64,000 bases of DNA, from NCBI RefSeq assembly GCF_900497805.2, contig NW_020949602.1:2409536-2473535 (forward strand). The letters run 5' to 3'. Shown here one piece after another: positions 38,061-48,447 of the stretch. Within the stretch, counting starts at the first letter, position 1. Each line of letters begins with the position of its first letter. Made by a program: the position numbers and the translations under genes. The notes under the pieces are model-generated. The model was given only the letters and a program-made list of their open reading frames with translations. It was not told the origin of the DNA and did not search any database. This stretch comes from Vombatus ursinus. Its lineage: Eukaryota > Chordata > Mammalia > Diprotodontia > Vombatidae.

Positions 38061-38529
38061 AAAAACTTCGTGATTCTCAGCATCCTCTGCCCTGTTTTCC
38101 ACTACTTTGCCAATGCCAATGCAGAATTGGAAAGAAACCACACGAGACTGAGTGACTTTCTGTATTTTTCTTTGTTTTGTGGGTTGTCACAACCAAAGAA
38201 TTCCTCAGTAAGCGGTCAGTCTGTTGGTGATGAGTGCCTTCATTCTTTGCTTTCCAAGGAACAATCTACATGTCATAGAAAAAGTTCTGGGAGGGGCACT
38301 GGGCTTGGTAACTACCAAATAACACACAAAAAGAAGAAATCTATTCTCCTTTAGCAATTAAGAAATTAAAGAAATAAATGGTTATTGTTAGAGAAGCCTC
38401 TTCTAAATCATCTGTTTATGACAGTAGGCCATCAAGTTATTGAAACAAATATAAAAGTCAATAACAAAGTAGGATAATATGATTATGAAGATGTGGCGTG
38501 CAATTAACATTAGTACCTTTTCTCATTTT
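38061..38529. other. AT-rich stretch, possibly further 5' LINE sequence
   Basis: No repeat is clear. It adjoins the LINE endonuclease start, so part may be its 5' region. Confidence 0.35.
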
Positions 38530-39060
38530 TCCCCTCATTAAAGCTGATCTTGTTTCCTCCATCACAATAATTCTGCCTTCCTACTGAATCCTTCCTTCTA
38601 ATAATGAAAATCTAATAAAGGAAAAGAAATGAAAAAGTGACCATGTGGGGCAGCGTTTACAGCACTCTGTACTCATAGCTTTTTATGTTTCTATGGAAAG
38701 AGGAAGACATATTTCACCCTCTGTGCTCTGAAACCCAGCATTCAGCCCGCTTTTAAGTGCTGCCTTCATTTGCATGACTGTAGTCACGAAATATCTTGTC
38801 TTCCTGGTTCCATTTTCTATTCTCTGCATCATTTCAGTTCTTTGAATTCTGCATGCAACTTATTTAAGATTCTATCACATTTATATCAAAAATTATCCAA
38901 CCATTTCCCAATGAATTTTCTTGTCACATTTCTGTTTTTGCTACCAAAAAAATGCTGTCACAGACATATACACACACACACATACACATAAATGTTATCT
39001 ATGGGACCTTTCTCTTTGTCACTGACCTCCTTGTACTGTATTTCCTGAAAATTATAAATG
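38530..39060 (-). mobile_element. L1 3' end, strongly diverged
   Basis: GACTGTAGTCACGAAATATC, CTTCCTGGTTCCATTTTC, CATTTCCCAATGAATTTTC and TTTTGCTACCAAAAAAATGC keep the order seen in the L1 at 245-1035. Confidence 0.55.
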
Positions 39061-39084
39061 ACTAGATGTCAAAGCGTGTCTCAA

Positions 39085-39287
39085 ATTTGTGCCTGGGAAG
39101 TGGTAAATAGTTAATAAATGCTTGTCTAATTAAATGAACAAATAAAAAAGTTATTATTAAGAACTGAACTCTCTAATATGAAAAGTTGAAGAGGAAGTGT
39201 CTTTCTTTGCATCCCCAGCACTTAGCCCCAGTCCTTGGCATTTCCTAAATTCTGAATAAATGCTTGCTTATTGACTGACTTGACTAT
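39085..39287 (+). mobile_element. Two L2 3' termini in tandem
   Basis: TAGTTAATAAATGCTTGTCT ends the first. GCATCCCCAGCACTTAGCCC and GAATAAATGCTTGCTTATTG mark the second. Confidence 0.7.
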
Positions 39288-39370
39288 TTGCACTGGTACA
39301 AGGAGTTTCTGCATTCAGGAGCTCCTTATATCAAAGAAACCACAAGTCTCATCCCTACCCCTAGATTTAC
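39288..39370 (+). mobile_element. Marsupial SINE, long 3' domain fragment
   Basis: TGCACTGGTACAAGGAGTTT and GAAACCACAAGTCTCATCCC parallel 62222-62290. Confidence 0.52.
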
Positions 39371-39469
39371 TTATTTCTCTTCATATTAGAGTTGTGGACA
39401 ATTTTTCTTTTTCCTTTGTATTATGATCTTTTATGCTTTTACTGCTGAAAACTATTCATGTTCTCAGAG

Positions 39470-39560
39470 TCCTTACCTATGAAGGAATAGCTTTTGGTCT
39501 TATCTCCAATAAAAAGCTTGATGTCTAAGATATATAGGGAATCAACACAAATACGTATTT
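39470..39560 (+). mobile_element. L1 ORF2 fragment
   Basis: CTAAGATATATAGGGAATCA with TTGATGAAAAGC resembles the plus-strand L1 ORF2 C-terminal region. Confidence 0.4.
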
Positions 39561-40051
39561 GATGAAAAGCTCCCCTCCTTCCCCAGGTTGACTGCTTCTA
39601 TTTTAATTTAAGCAACATTCCACTCCCCCTAATATTTTTCTTGAGAATATAGATCTTTGGTTCCTTCAAATTTGTCTATAATTTCATCCAGTTCTGTAAA
39701 CTTGGCAATTGGATTGGTAAATCACTAAAATTGTAACTTATGTAGCATATGACGTTTTTATTATATTAGAGCAGCCCAACCATGAACAATGAATCTCTAG
39801 CACCTTTACTTCAGTAAAAACAAAACAAAACAAAACATTTTACAGTGGTTTCTATAAGTGGACCTTTTTAAGCAAAAAGATGATGTTGAAAAATAAAAAA
39901 AAAAGGATAGAACAGACTGACACAGACTATCGTTATTTCTACAAGAAAATTATCCAGTGTCAACTATCATAATGAAAAGACCACAAAAACCTAGAAACCA
40001 CTTTAGTCAGCAAATACTCCATCTCCTTGACAGATGGAACCCCTGTACTAT
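39561..40051. other. Single-copy AT-rich stretch
   Basis: Holds an (AAAAC)n run at 39818-39837 and an A-rich stretch near 39890. Nothing else recognised. Confidence 0.45.
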
Positions 40052-40196
40052 CCTTTTTTGTGGCTATGCAATGGGGTTAAGTGACTTGCCCAGGGTCACA
40101 CAGCTTGTTAAGTGTCAAGTGTCTGAAGCCAGACCTGAACTCAGGTCTTCCTGACTTCAGTGCTGGTGCTCTATTCACTGCGCCACCTAGCTGCCC
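40052..40196 (-). mobile_element. Short poly(A) CORE-SINE
   Basis: Reversed order: T-rich start, GGGGTTAAGTGACTTGCCCA, CTGAACTCAGGTCTTCCTGA, CCACCTAGCTGCCC. Flanks ACCCCTGTACTATC and AACCCTGTATTACT are a probable target-site duplication with a few changes. Confidence 0.95.
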
Positions 40197-40734
40197 TGAA
40201 ACCCTGTATTACTTGTGAAATAAGTTTATATTTGTAAAAAGAAAAAGAATTAAAATCTTATGGAAAAGGATGGTATAAACTTATGAGCAGTACCTTCACA
40301 TAAAATAGTAAAAAGCAATAGAAGGAAAATAAGTTTACAGAAAGCTTGGCAAGTGACCCAAAGAAGCAAAGTCAAAACCATACTGATTTCATTTAAAGTT
40401 GGAATGGGACAGAGGATTGCAAGCTAATTAAAGTGAAGATCTGTAAACAAACCAGGTTTTCATCATCAAGGACATTGTAGCCTCCACATTGGGGTTCTAA
40501 CATTAGTCGTCTTTGAGAAGGAAGGTCCAACAACATCACAGTACCAGATCGCCAAGTTTTTCTCATCTTTGTGTGTTTTGGTGCCATTTCCACATTTCTA
40601 TGTAGTGCAAACATGCACAGAAACGTCCTCTCTGCATTGAAAACGGTAGAGTACTGAGGGCACTGAGCCGAGGACAGCCTCCATCTAACGCTTTGCTTGT
40701 ATTGTGAGTGATGTAGACTGCAGTCTACGTTGCA
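40197..40734. other. Single-copy stretch; open frame on minus strand
   Basis: No repeat recognised. A minus-strand frame with SVRWRLSSAQCPQYSTVFNA and MAPKHTKMRKTWRSGTVMLL stays open, but its start lies in the adjacent LINE 3' UTR. It could be a processed pseudogene remnant, with no parent recognised. Confidence 0.35.
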
Positions 40735-40965
40735 AGTTGTTCTGCCTTCTTTCTTAAAGAGGACCAATGACGTCAGGAGGGTAATGACTGGCATGTGAAT
40801 TGGATCTGAGTGAGGGGAGCTGTGCAAAGCAAAGTCTCCGGCCTCTGTATCTCCTCCACAATCACTGGAGTCCAGCGGCAGGACAAAGGTCAAGACGACT
40901 GGCGATAGCCCAGGAGGCAGTGGGGGGTGACCTTGGCCTTTCTAAATTAAGGTCTTTCCTGGGTC
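40735..40965 (-). mobile_element. RTE-like LINE, 3' UTR copy
   Basis: GAGGACCAATGACGTCAGGA, CATGTGAATTGGATCTGAGT and GGTCAAGACGACTGGCGATA match 36435-36600. It starts at the same 3' terminus as the other copies. Confidence 0.66.
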
Positions 40966-41265
40966 TCCTGAGGACTGCATAGCTTCAGAGGGAAGGTGGG
41001 CGAGAGGGGAGAGGGAGGTTCAATGTCTCTAGAGAGGAGAGAGACTTTACTGACTATTGAGGGGCTTAAACACAAGCCTATTCCACATTTTAAAATAAAA
41101 TCTGTCCCATATCTAATGTCTTGTCGGCCTGAATGCTCGCAGGGAGCAGGCCAAATTCTGATGTTTCTAGAGGAAAACCAAGCAAAACTAGGTCCCTTCC
41201 ACTTCTAATGTTGTGTTCCATGTTCTAAAATTCTGTCTCATGAGGTTCCTTTTATTTAAGACATT
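40966..41265. other. Single-copy stretch with a SINE tail
   Basis: The last 80 bases (GGTCCCTTCCACTTCTAATG) are a forward SINE tail. The earlier part is not recognised. Confidence 0.45.
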
Positions 41266-41337
41266 CGAGTTTCTCTTGGCCTCTATATAGCAGATACTAC
41301 CTGACAGAAGAGCCAGTTAATTGGTATTCATTGAACA

Positions 41338-41604
41338 GGGCGGTGAAATGGCACAGTAGGTAGAGTTTCAGGGCCTGAAGTCAGGACTACTCATCTTCCT
41401 GAGTTCAAATCTGGCCTCAGGTAGCACTGCACTGTGGCCTCTAGACACTTATTAGCTGTGGGACCCTGGGCAAGTCACTTGACCTTGTTTGCCTCAGTTT
41501 CCTCATAGGGAAGGACATGTCAAACCACTCTAATATCTTTGCCAAACAAAAAACCCGGATGGGGTCACGAAGAGTTGGACTTGACAGAAAAGCAACTGAA
41601 CGTG
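41338..41604 (+). mobile_element. Mar1-type SINE with 25-bp insertion
   Basis: The head GGCGGTGAAATGGCACAGTA, then core GACCCTGGGCAAGTCACTTG and tail GATGGGGTCACGAAGAGTTG. About 25 extra bases sit before the CACTTATTAGCTG block. Flanks ATTCATTGAACA and ATTTATTGAACA form a 12-bp target-site duplication with one mismatch. Confidence 0.92.
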
Positions 41605-42318
41605 ATTTATTGAACATCTGCTATGGGCCGGGGACCATGCTGAGCACTGGGGATACAAGGAAAGGCAAAAATCAATCCCTGCTCTCAAGGATCTCCCAGT
41701 CAACATGCAAACCACTATGTACAACAGGATATATATGTATATCTACACACATACACATACATATGTATATACACATACACACCCCTATATATATATATAT
41801 ATGTATATACACACATTTTATACACACATACACACACACACACAATACTGTAAGTTGGAGATCAACTCAGAGGAAAGACATTAAGATTAAGGAGGACTGC
41901 GGAAAGCTTCACATTTCTATAAGATGGGAATTGAGCTGAGATCTGAAGAAAGTTAAGGAAGCTAGAGAGGCAGAGATGAGGAAGGCCCAAATTCCAGCCA
42001 GGAGGGACAGCGCAGAGCTGAGAGATGGCGTGTCACTGCATCCAGGAGTTCGTATTGTGGAGTTGGGAGTAAGAAGACTGGAGAGGCAGGAGAGGCCAGG
42101 CTGCAAAAGGGCATCGGGCAAAGCAGAGGGTTTTCTCTTTGATATTGGAGACACCAGGAGACCTGGCATTGAATAAGTGGGGAGGGTTTCATGGTCAGGT
42201 CTGAGCTTTAGGAAGATCTTTTTCAGCTGAGTGGAGGACTGACCGGCCTGGGGAGAGGCTCGAGGCAGGTAAAATCAGCATCTATGGCGACTATGCAGGT
42301 GCGGGGTGAAGAGGGTCA
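41605..42318 (-). mobile_element. L2 3' part split by a microsatellite
   Basis: GAACATCTGCTATGGGCCGG, GAGATCTGAAGAAAGTTAAG, AGGTCTGAGCTTTAGGAAGA and GACTATGCAGGTGCGGGGTG are reversed L2 in order. Confidence 0.86.
41728..41846. repeat. TA/CA compound microsatellite inside L2
   Basis: TATATGTATAT and ACACATACACA blocks where the L2 has a TATATACAGG-like site. Confidence 0.92.
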
Positions 42319-42925
42319 GCACCAGGTCTGAAGAGCACACACACAAAAGCGCCCACAGCCCACAAAGCCAGCAAACTCCTGCGGTAGAAATAGTGAGCTT
42401 GGCACAGCTGCCCAATTCAAGGAAGCAGTCTCTCAGGCCAGCCTGTCAGCAAGGCCTAATCTGCCCCATCAACCTACCAGAAGAGCCTCTGGTCTCAAAC
42501 CACGGAATCAGAGGCGAAGCTGGGGCCTTCGCCCAAAGAGGGGAGTCCCTGGGGGCTGAGGGCTGGCCGGGTGAAGGTCCCCTGCATGAAGGTGGGCCAG
42601 CTTCGAGGAGGAGGAGTTAGCTTACTGCTCGCCACCACCACCAAGGCTATGCTTTGGCCAGAGATCAAAAGGACTCAGTTTCAGAAACTCTGAAACCGAT
42701 GGCACGGCATTCCTTCCTGCCACAAACACACACCCTCGTACGTTGAGGTTTAGCGGGAAGCTCAGGGATGGTTTTGATGCAGCATTTCCCTACCTGATCT
42801 CCGAGGGTGAGGCTGGGAAAGGAGGCAAGACTCCTATCACCAAGCGACAACAGCTCTTCTCCATTTCAACGCTTCCTCCTTTGGGGAGCGGCACCGTGAA
42901 ACACAGCCTGGTATTGCGGACTGGG
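42319..42925. other. Single-copy block with raised CpG content
   Basis: By eye about 21 CpGs in 600 bases, more than in neighbouring repeats, with GC above 50 percent. It does not reach usual CpG-island limits. Open frames of 60-104 codons overlap on both strands without known domains. Confidence 0.4.
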
Positions 42926-42927
42926 CC

Positions 42928-43070
42928 CGTGGCTCAAGACGGAGAGGGACTGGATTCAAATCACTTCTAATTCAAATACTTCTCAGCTGTGTGACTCTGA
43001 GCTCACGTCAGCTCCAAGCCTCAGTTACTGCATCAGCAGGTAGGGATGAGATGATTGACTTTCTTAACCC
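42928..43070 (+). mobile_element. THER/MIR-type SINE
   Basis: GACTGGATTCAAATCACTTC, AGCTGTGTGACTCTGAGCTC and CTCAGTTACTGCATCAGCAG. Confidence 0.58.
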
Positions 43071-43516
43071 AACCTCATTTAAAGTACACGGGGAAATGTC
43101 CAATAAATCAATCTCACATACCTTAGACAAAGTGGGAAAAGCTCTTTGAATTGGAATGACGTTCACAGAATTATGTTAGGATGGACTGAGGAAACTTGGC
43201 TCTGCCCCAGGGCTCATCTGTAAATTATCAAGCAAGTTGAGAAGGGTTACATTTGAGAAGTTGGCACAAGAGTGGCATTCCAGCACATTCCAAGGACCCT
43301 CCATGGTAGGACTGTACTGTGGCAGAGAAGGGAGATTTTTTTTTCTGTTTTAAAATTAGATTGTCTCCAAGGTCCCTTATACCTGTCACATTAATTGTGG
43401 AGGATTATCTATTCTATAGTTATCTCGGAGCAGGAGACCTGAGTTGAGGGAAGTCCCGAGAAAAGATCAACATTCTTTCCCAGTCCCTCTATTCACAGAT
43501 TCTATAATATTATTAT
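43071..43516. other. Single-copy stretch containing inverted-repeat arm 1
   Basis: No repeat family recognised apart from the 60-bp arm at 43335-43395. Confidence 0.4.
43335..43395 (+). repeat. Inverted repeat, arm 1
   Basis: A T run, then TAAAATTAGATTGTCTCCAA and GGTCCCTTAT, then CACATTAAT. Arm 2 is its reverse complement with about 5 differences. The interior of the arm resembles a SINE tail. Confidence 0.85.
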
Positions 43517-43672
43517 TTTGTTTGTTTGTTTGTTTTTTGCTAGGCAGTGGGGTTAAGTGACTTGCCCAGGGTCACATAGCTACTAAGTGTCAAGTGTCTG
43601 AGGTCAAATTTGAACTCAGGTCCTCCTGATTCCACGGCTGGTGCTCTATCCACTGTACCACCTAGTTGACCC
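43517..43672 (-). mobile_element. Short poly(A) CORE-SINE
   Basis: TTTG/T-rich start, GTGGGGTTAAGTGACTTGCC, GAACTCAGGTCCTCCTGATT, CCACCTAGTTGACCC. It lies inside the loop of the inverted repeat. Confidence 0.95.
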
Positions 43673-44214
43673 CTGATCTTAAAATATTATAATTTGCTTT
43701 TCATAACCCCAAACTTTCCAGTAAACTAGAAAACCACAAAGATTCCAGGGATTAACTAGATTTAGGTATAAATACAAAGTTAAGCAGAAAACCCAACTTC
43801 TGCCTAAATCTGAGGAATTTTCCTACCTAGGGGCTTGAATCAATTGTAATGGAACTCATAATTTTTCATTTAAATTAGACTCCCTAAAAGTGGACTTTAG
43901 GGGCCGTTTTATTGCCCCGAAACTCAAAATGAGCTAATTACTGTAACAGAGTATTAACATGGAAAATGATGACTTTATTACATATCTAAAAGGAATAACA
44001 AGTTGTACACAATAGATTTGCACTTTCACATGTAATCACCTTTTAAAAATTATACTATGTTAGGGAAATGCTTGTATTATTTCACAAATTAAAAATAAAA
44101 AAAACTAAAAAAAGAGAAAATGATAGGGTTGGCTTTGATGGCCTCTGAGGCCTCTTCTAGCCCCTGATCCCTCTCCAGTGCCTAAAGTCCTGAGGATGAC
44201 ATATGTTATAAACC
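43673..44214. other. Single-copy AT-rich stretch
   Basis: About 540 bases. A short SINE tail (GATGGCCTCTGAGGCCTCTT) occurs near 44130-44175. The rest is not recognised and has the AT-rich look of conserved non-coding DNA. Confidence 0.4.
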
Positions 44215-44273
44215 ATTAATGTGATGTTATAAGGGACCTTGGAGACAATCTAATTTTAAAAAAGAAAAAAAAT
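44215..44273 (-). repeat. Inverted repeat, arm 2
   Basis: ATTAATGTGATG, then AAGGGACCTTGGAGACAATC and TAATTTTA, ending in an A run. It pairs with arm 1 across an 819-base loop. Confidence 0.85.
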
Positions 44274-44274
44274 T

Positions 44275-44405
44275 AACTTATCTTGTAGTTTAGGTAACTG
44301 AGGACCAGAAAAAAGAAGGTACTTATCTAAGATCGTGCAGAGTTATTGAGAAGGAACTCAAACACAGGCCCTCTGGCTGCCTTCCCAGTGCTCTTTCTTC
44401 CATAT
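44275..44405 (-). mobile_element. MIR-type SINE
   Basis: TTTAGGTAACTGAGGACCAG, GTACTTATCTAAGATCGTGC and GAACTCAAACACAGGCCCTC. Confidence 0.65.
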
Positions 44406-44439
44406 GGAGCTGCCTGGCTTTATTGTACACAACTGGGGG

Positions 44440-44660
44440 CGGGGCACGTTAATGGCCTTCCAGTATTGGAAGGCCTGTCATGAGGGGGAGGCAATTTCAT
44501 TGCTCTGCTTGGCCCCCGAGAGGAGAACTAGGGATAGCAGGTGGGAGTTGGAAAGAGGAAGATTTAGGCTGTTGGTCAGGAAGAACCAGCCAAGGAGAGC
44601 TTGCACAGAATGGAGCTCTCCAGAAGTAGAATGGGGCTGCTTTGGGAGGGGATGGTCTCT
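44440..44660 (+). mobile_element. CR1/L3 3' end
   Basis: TGGCCTTCCAGTATTGGAAG, GGCCTGTCATGAGGGGGAGG, TTGCTCTGCTTGGCCCCCGA and AGAATGGGGCTGCTTTGGGA in order. Confidence 0.75.
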
Positions 44661-45855
44661 TCTCTGTCCTGGAGCCATCTCCTTGCCTCTCTTTGCTCTG
44701 TCACTATAGATCTCATCAGCTCCATTGGTTTTAATAATCACCTCTACACGGATGAACCCCAGATCTCTATATCCAGCTCTAATCTCTCTCTTGAGCGCCG
44801 GTTTCACTTTTTCAACTTCTTGCTGGATATATCTGTACAGATATCCTACAGACATCTTAAACTCAACACTCCCAAACAGAACCATCCTCTCTAACCTCCT
44901 TCCCCCCGCCACAGATCATTCTTTCTAATTATCCTGTTCCCGTCCAGTGCACCAGCATTACAGATATTCATGGATTGTGGACCTGCCCTGGAGGGTAAAG
45001 ACACGTGAGAGCACATATCTCTCACTCTAACAATGGCAGTCAATGCGAATGGCCCCACAGGGTGGGCTGCACACCTGGCCCACTTTCTGTGTACACTTAG
45101 GACCACAACTCTTCCATTTGTCCAAGTTCACACCCATGGGGTCATCCTTGACTGTTCCATCTCCCTCACCTTCCAGTTGCCAAGTGTCGTCCATCCCGCC
45201 AATTCAACATCGCACATCTGTCCCCTTCTCTGAGCTCAGATCGCAGCCACCGCTGTTCAGGCTCTCATCACCTTTCATTTAGACTATTGCAGTAACCCCC
45301 ATAGGGTCCTCGGATCTCCCCCTCTCCAACCCAGCTGCCAAAATGATACTGCTCTTCAAGAGCAGGGCTTGCCAAATTATTCCTCTTCTCAAGTAGGTTC
45401 CCATTGTTTTTAGGGCAGCTGGGTGAAACAGTGGCTTGTGCCGGGAGTCAGGATAGACCCGAGTTCAAATCCGACCTTAGATACTTACTAGCTGTGTGAC
45501 CCTGGGCAAGTCACTTAATCCTATTTGCCTCAGTTTACTCATCTGTCAAATGAGCAGGAGAAGGAAATGGCAAACCACTCTAGTGTCTTTGGCAGTAAAA
45601 CTCCAAATGGGGTCACAAAGAGTCAGACATGACTAAAAACAACCACAACACAAACTCCTCATTTAAAACCCTTTACAATCTTGTGTTAGCCTTCCTTTCC
45701 AGGCTACTCACTTCCTCTCCTGGACCCTTTACTGCAGCAAAACTGGTCTACTTGCAGCTCCCTCCCATGCACATCACTCTATCTCCTATTTTGCTGTCTT
45801 TGCAAGGGTAAAGTCTTGTTCCCTTTGCTGGGAATACTCTTTATCTCCATCTGTT
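44661..45855 (+). mobile_element. L2 LINE, reverse transcriptase to near 3' end, split by Mar1
   Basis: The plus frame gives LISSIGFNNHLYTDEPQISI (YADD box, now YTDE) and SYRHLKLNTPKQNH, the L2 reverse-transcriptase C-terminal half. GGCTCTCATCACCTTTCATT, AACCCAGCTGCCAAAATGAT and, after the SINE, TAAAACCCTTTACAATCTTG continue it. Many stops and shifts. Confidence 0.86.
45412..45650 (+). mobile_element. Mar1-type SINE inside L2
   Basis: GGGCAGCTGGGTGAAACAGT, GAGTTCAAATCCGACC, GACCCTGGGCAAGTCACTTA, GAAATGGCAAACCACTCTAG and GGGGTCACAAAGAGTCAGAC. Near full length. Confidence 0.94.
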
Positions 45856-45857
45856 CT

Positions 45858-46008
45858 CAAATCAAATCAAGTCAACAAACGTTTATTAGTATGTGCCGGG
45901 CACTGTGCTGGAGCTACAAAGAGAGGCAAAAAATAAAATTCCCTGCCCACAAGAAGCTCCCAATCTAATGGAGTTTGACGTCTGCTTGGGAGACAAGATA
46001 CACATTAC
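45858..46008 (-). mobile_element. L2 3' end
   Basis: CAACAAACGTTTATTAGTAT, CGGGCACTGTGCTGGAGC and AAGAAGCTCCCAATCTAATG. Confidence 0.77.
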
Positions 46009-46024
46009 TTTCAACATTGGAGTA

Positions 46025-46487
46025 GTGAAAAGAGCACAGAGAGATCTGGATTCTAGTCTTTCCTCGGCTGCTAATTCTCTGCAGAAACTTTCTTCCTCAG
46101 CCTCCATTTCTTTTTCTGTAAAATGAAGGAATTGAGTTTGCTGATATCGTGATGGCTTTAGAAAGAAAATACCTGGTCACCAGTTCCTTCTGCCCTCTCT
46201 GTATGACCTTGGGCAAGTCATTTAATTTCTCTCATTATTAATTTCCTCATCAGTAAAATGGCGACAATAGTCGCCATAGAACCTCAAGTAAGATGATATA
46301 TGAAGTGATTTGCAAATCTTAAGATATTATGTAGATATCATTCTTACTGTTATTTTTTTATTGCTGATAATAATTCTTGCATGACCTCAGGCAAGTCGTG
46401 ATAGCTCTCTGACCTTTAGTATCTTCATCTGTAAAAATAAGGATGTTGGACAAGATGGCCTCACTCTTGAATCCTAAAAGAGTGTTA
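46025..46487 (+). mobile_element. Three consecutive SINE copies (MIR/THER type)
   Basis: Three cores follow each other: CAGCCTCCATTTCTTTTTCT (to 46160), ACCTTGGGCAAGTCATTTAA (46185-46370, with a MIR tail) and ACCTCAGGCAAGTCGTGATA (46380-46487). All are forward and degraded. Confidence 0.68.
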
Positions 46488-46614
46488 CAGATAAGAAGTC
46501 AATGATAACTGTGAGGAAATAGATCTCTTGATGCACTGGGGTGGTCAGGAAGGGCTTCATCAAGGCAGGAGGGGAGGACTTCAGTTCAATTTAACAAAGC
46601 TGTGACTGTGTCTG

Positions 46615-46822
46615 GCGAAGCAAAGATGACAAAATAAAACAGAAAGAAGAGGAGGAGAAGAAATAAGAGGAAGGTGATGAGTAAAGGTATAAGGAAAGAA
46701 AGGAAGGGCGAGCAGGAAGGAAAAAAGGAAGAGGAAGGAGAAGGAAAGGAAGGTAGGGAGGGATGAAGAAAAAGAAGAGGAGGAAAAGAGTGAGAAGTAG
46801 AAAAGAAAGAAGAAGAATAAAG
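46615..46822. repeat. Purine-rich GGAA/GAAGA tract
   Basis: GAGGAGAAG, AAGGAAAGAAAGG and similar imperfect units. The 127 bases before it are not recognised. Confidence 0.88.
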
Positions 46823-47936
46823 TTTAAAGTAATATCACTCCTGTTGTCCTTTCTGTGATTGGAGTTGTACCAAGGATACTTGCAGTGAGCCTACAGATGA
46901 CAAGCTTGACCAAAACCAGTCATTTTACCCATCGTTGGAAGAGTCTGTAGAACACCGAATATTAAAGAAAATTGAGAAGAACATTAGTATCATTATAACA
47001 CGTTACACGAGACTGTTGGTGATGTCTGATGAAACTTCAGAGCCAACTTGAACTTGCACTTCAGTTTTAGCCCTGGAGCTTTAACTTGAAGGGAGGGACG
47101 ACTAGCCAAGGGAGGAGACACAGAGGGCAGGGTTCCAGGCCCGTGTGAGTGCATGGAGATAGAAGAGTTCTAGATGTCTTGTGTCTCCACTTTCCTTCTA
47201 TCTCTGGCAGAAGATGGAAAGAAAGCTGCTGGGATCCTTTGGTGGCTGGTGGACTCTCAGGTCCTTCCAGGATGTGGCCATCATGATGACCATCACTTCC
47301 TATTATTGACCTCCCAGTATTCCATCCTTCAACCACTCTGGGCAGGCTCACGATGATGCTAATGCCAGAAATGAAAAGTTTTGAACCCAGTCTGGGAGAA
47401 TGTTTTGTGTTTCTCATCCCCAGGGTTGGGTGCCCACCTAATCCAGGTTCTCCCCAGGCCTCTACACCTCCTCACTCTCTGGGCTTTCAAATGGATGTCA
47501 CAGGTTCTGTTCCTCTTTTTACCCAAGGCTAAGGGGTGGGGAATATTTCAAGGTAATTCTGTAGTAGCCCCTAAGGTGATGAGGCTTGTCTCTCAGGCTC
47601 ATCTTCCCCTTCCCTGGATGCAGTCTCCAGCCTTTTCGTGGAATTGGCCTTAAATTCTGGCCAAAGTCATTGAGACAGAAAATCTGTAATCATTTGCTTG
47701 ACTCTGAGGAGTTTAATACAAAATACAAAAAAAAAAAGCTGGACTTAAAAAAAAAGGCACATGGCCTGAGGGATCCTCAAGAGACAAGAGGCTGCCCAGC
47801 TGAAATTCCAGGGGGACTGAGAGTTTGGATCTTGGACTGCAGCACGTTAGGTCACAAAACCGGCTGGAAGATGTTAGTGTGCGGGGATTTGGACAGCTGG
47901 GCTCAATGTTAAAATTGTTTTTTGATCTCTCTGCAG
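46823..47936. other. Single-copy stretch, about 1.1 kb
   Basis: No repeat recognised. A plus frame without ATG at 46834-47050 reads CCPFCDWSCTKDTCSEPTDD and later HRILKKIEKN, which is unrecognised. A-rich runs lie near 47730-47755. Both strands carry 60-116-codon open frames without known domains. Confidence 0.42.
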
Positions 47937-48016
47937 TAAACAATTTGTCAAAATGTGGAGGATGGGCTGGTTCATGACTGCGTGTCTGTTAACCCTTTCT
48001 GGGTCTAGGGAGCAGG
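47937..48016 (+). other. Candidate first coding exon with signal peptide
   Basis: Acceptor TTTTTTGATCTCTCTGCAG, 16 bases of leader, then ATG in context CAAAATGTGG and MWRMGWFMTACLLTLSGSRE before the donor GAGCAGG|GTGAGAT. The peptide has a basic start, a hydrophobic core and small residues near a possible cleavage site, like a signal peptide. A SINE begins right after the donor. No downstream exon is visible, so it is unproven. Confidence 0.28.
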
Positions 48017-48195
48017 GTGAGATGGGGGAAAGTATACTGGGCTTGGAGTCAGAAGGGTTCGAGGTCCACCATCTGAGTGACTTGGACAAGTCATTTGATT
48101 TCTCCTGGCCTCCCATTCCCTTATCGGTACAATGGAGGCAATTCTTGCATCAGATGGTCCTCCTGGGCATCCCTCCTAACCTTTCTGCATCCTAA
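48017..48195 (+). mobile_element. THER/MIR-type SINE
   Basis: GGGCTTGGAGTCAGAAGGGT, GACTTGGACAAGTCATTTGA and TTATCGGTACAATGGAGGCA. Confidence 0.76.
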
Positions 48196-48447
48196 CAATC
48201 TGCTGTGAGCATGTGGAAGTCTCTATCTTCCTCCAATAGGGAGGTTAACCAACCAACTCTGTCTCAACTGTGTGCCTTTTTTTTCTTCTCGTCCCAAGTA
48301 CTCATCTATCCTCTCCCATTTCTCCTTCTACCTCTCTGACTACACCCCTTCTCAACCTCTAACTTCCTCAGGCAGACATACAGGTTGAGACAGACCTGTA
48401 TGCTTTTCTCTCTTAACACTCACTTTGGGTAATCTCATTAGTTCTGA

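Noticed and set aside
40393-40893. 166-codon minus-strand frame
   Set aside because: Its first 50 codons lie in the RTE-like LINE 3' UTR. The rest has no recognisable domain.
44478-44912. 144-codon minus-strand frame
   Set aside because: Antisense to CR1 and L2 reverse-transcriptase sequence.
46834-47050. 72-codon frame with CCPFCDWSC zinc-finger-like start
   Set aside because: No ATG, no splice signals, and the cysteine spacing fits no known finger. Such frames are expected by chance.
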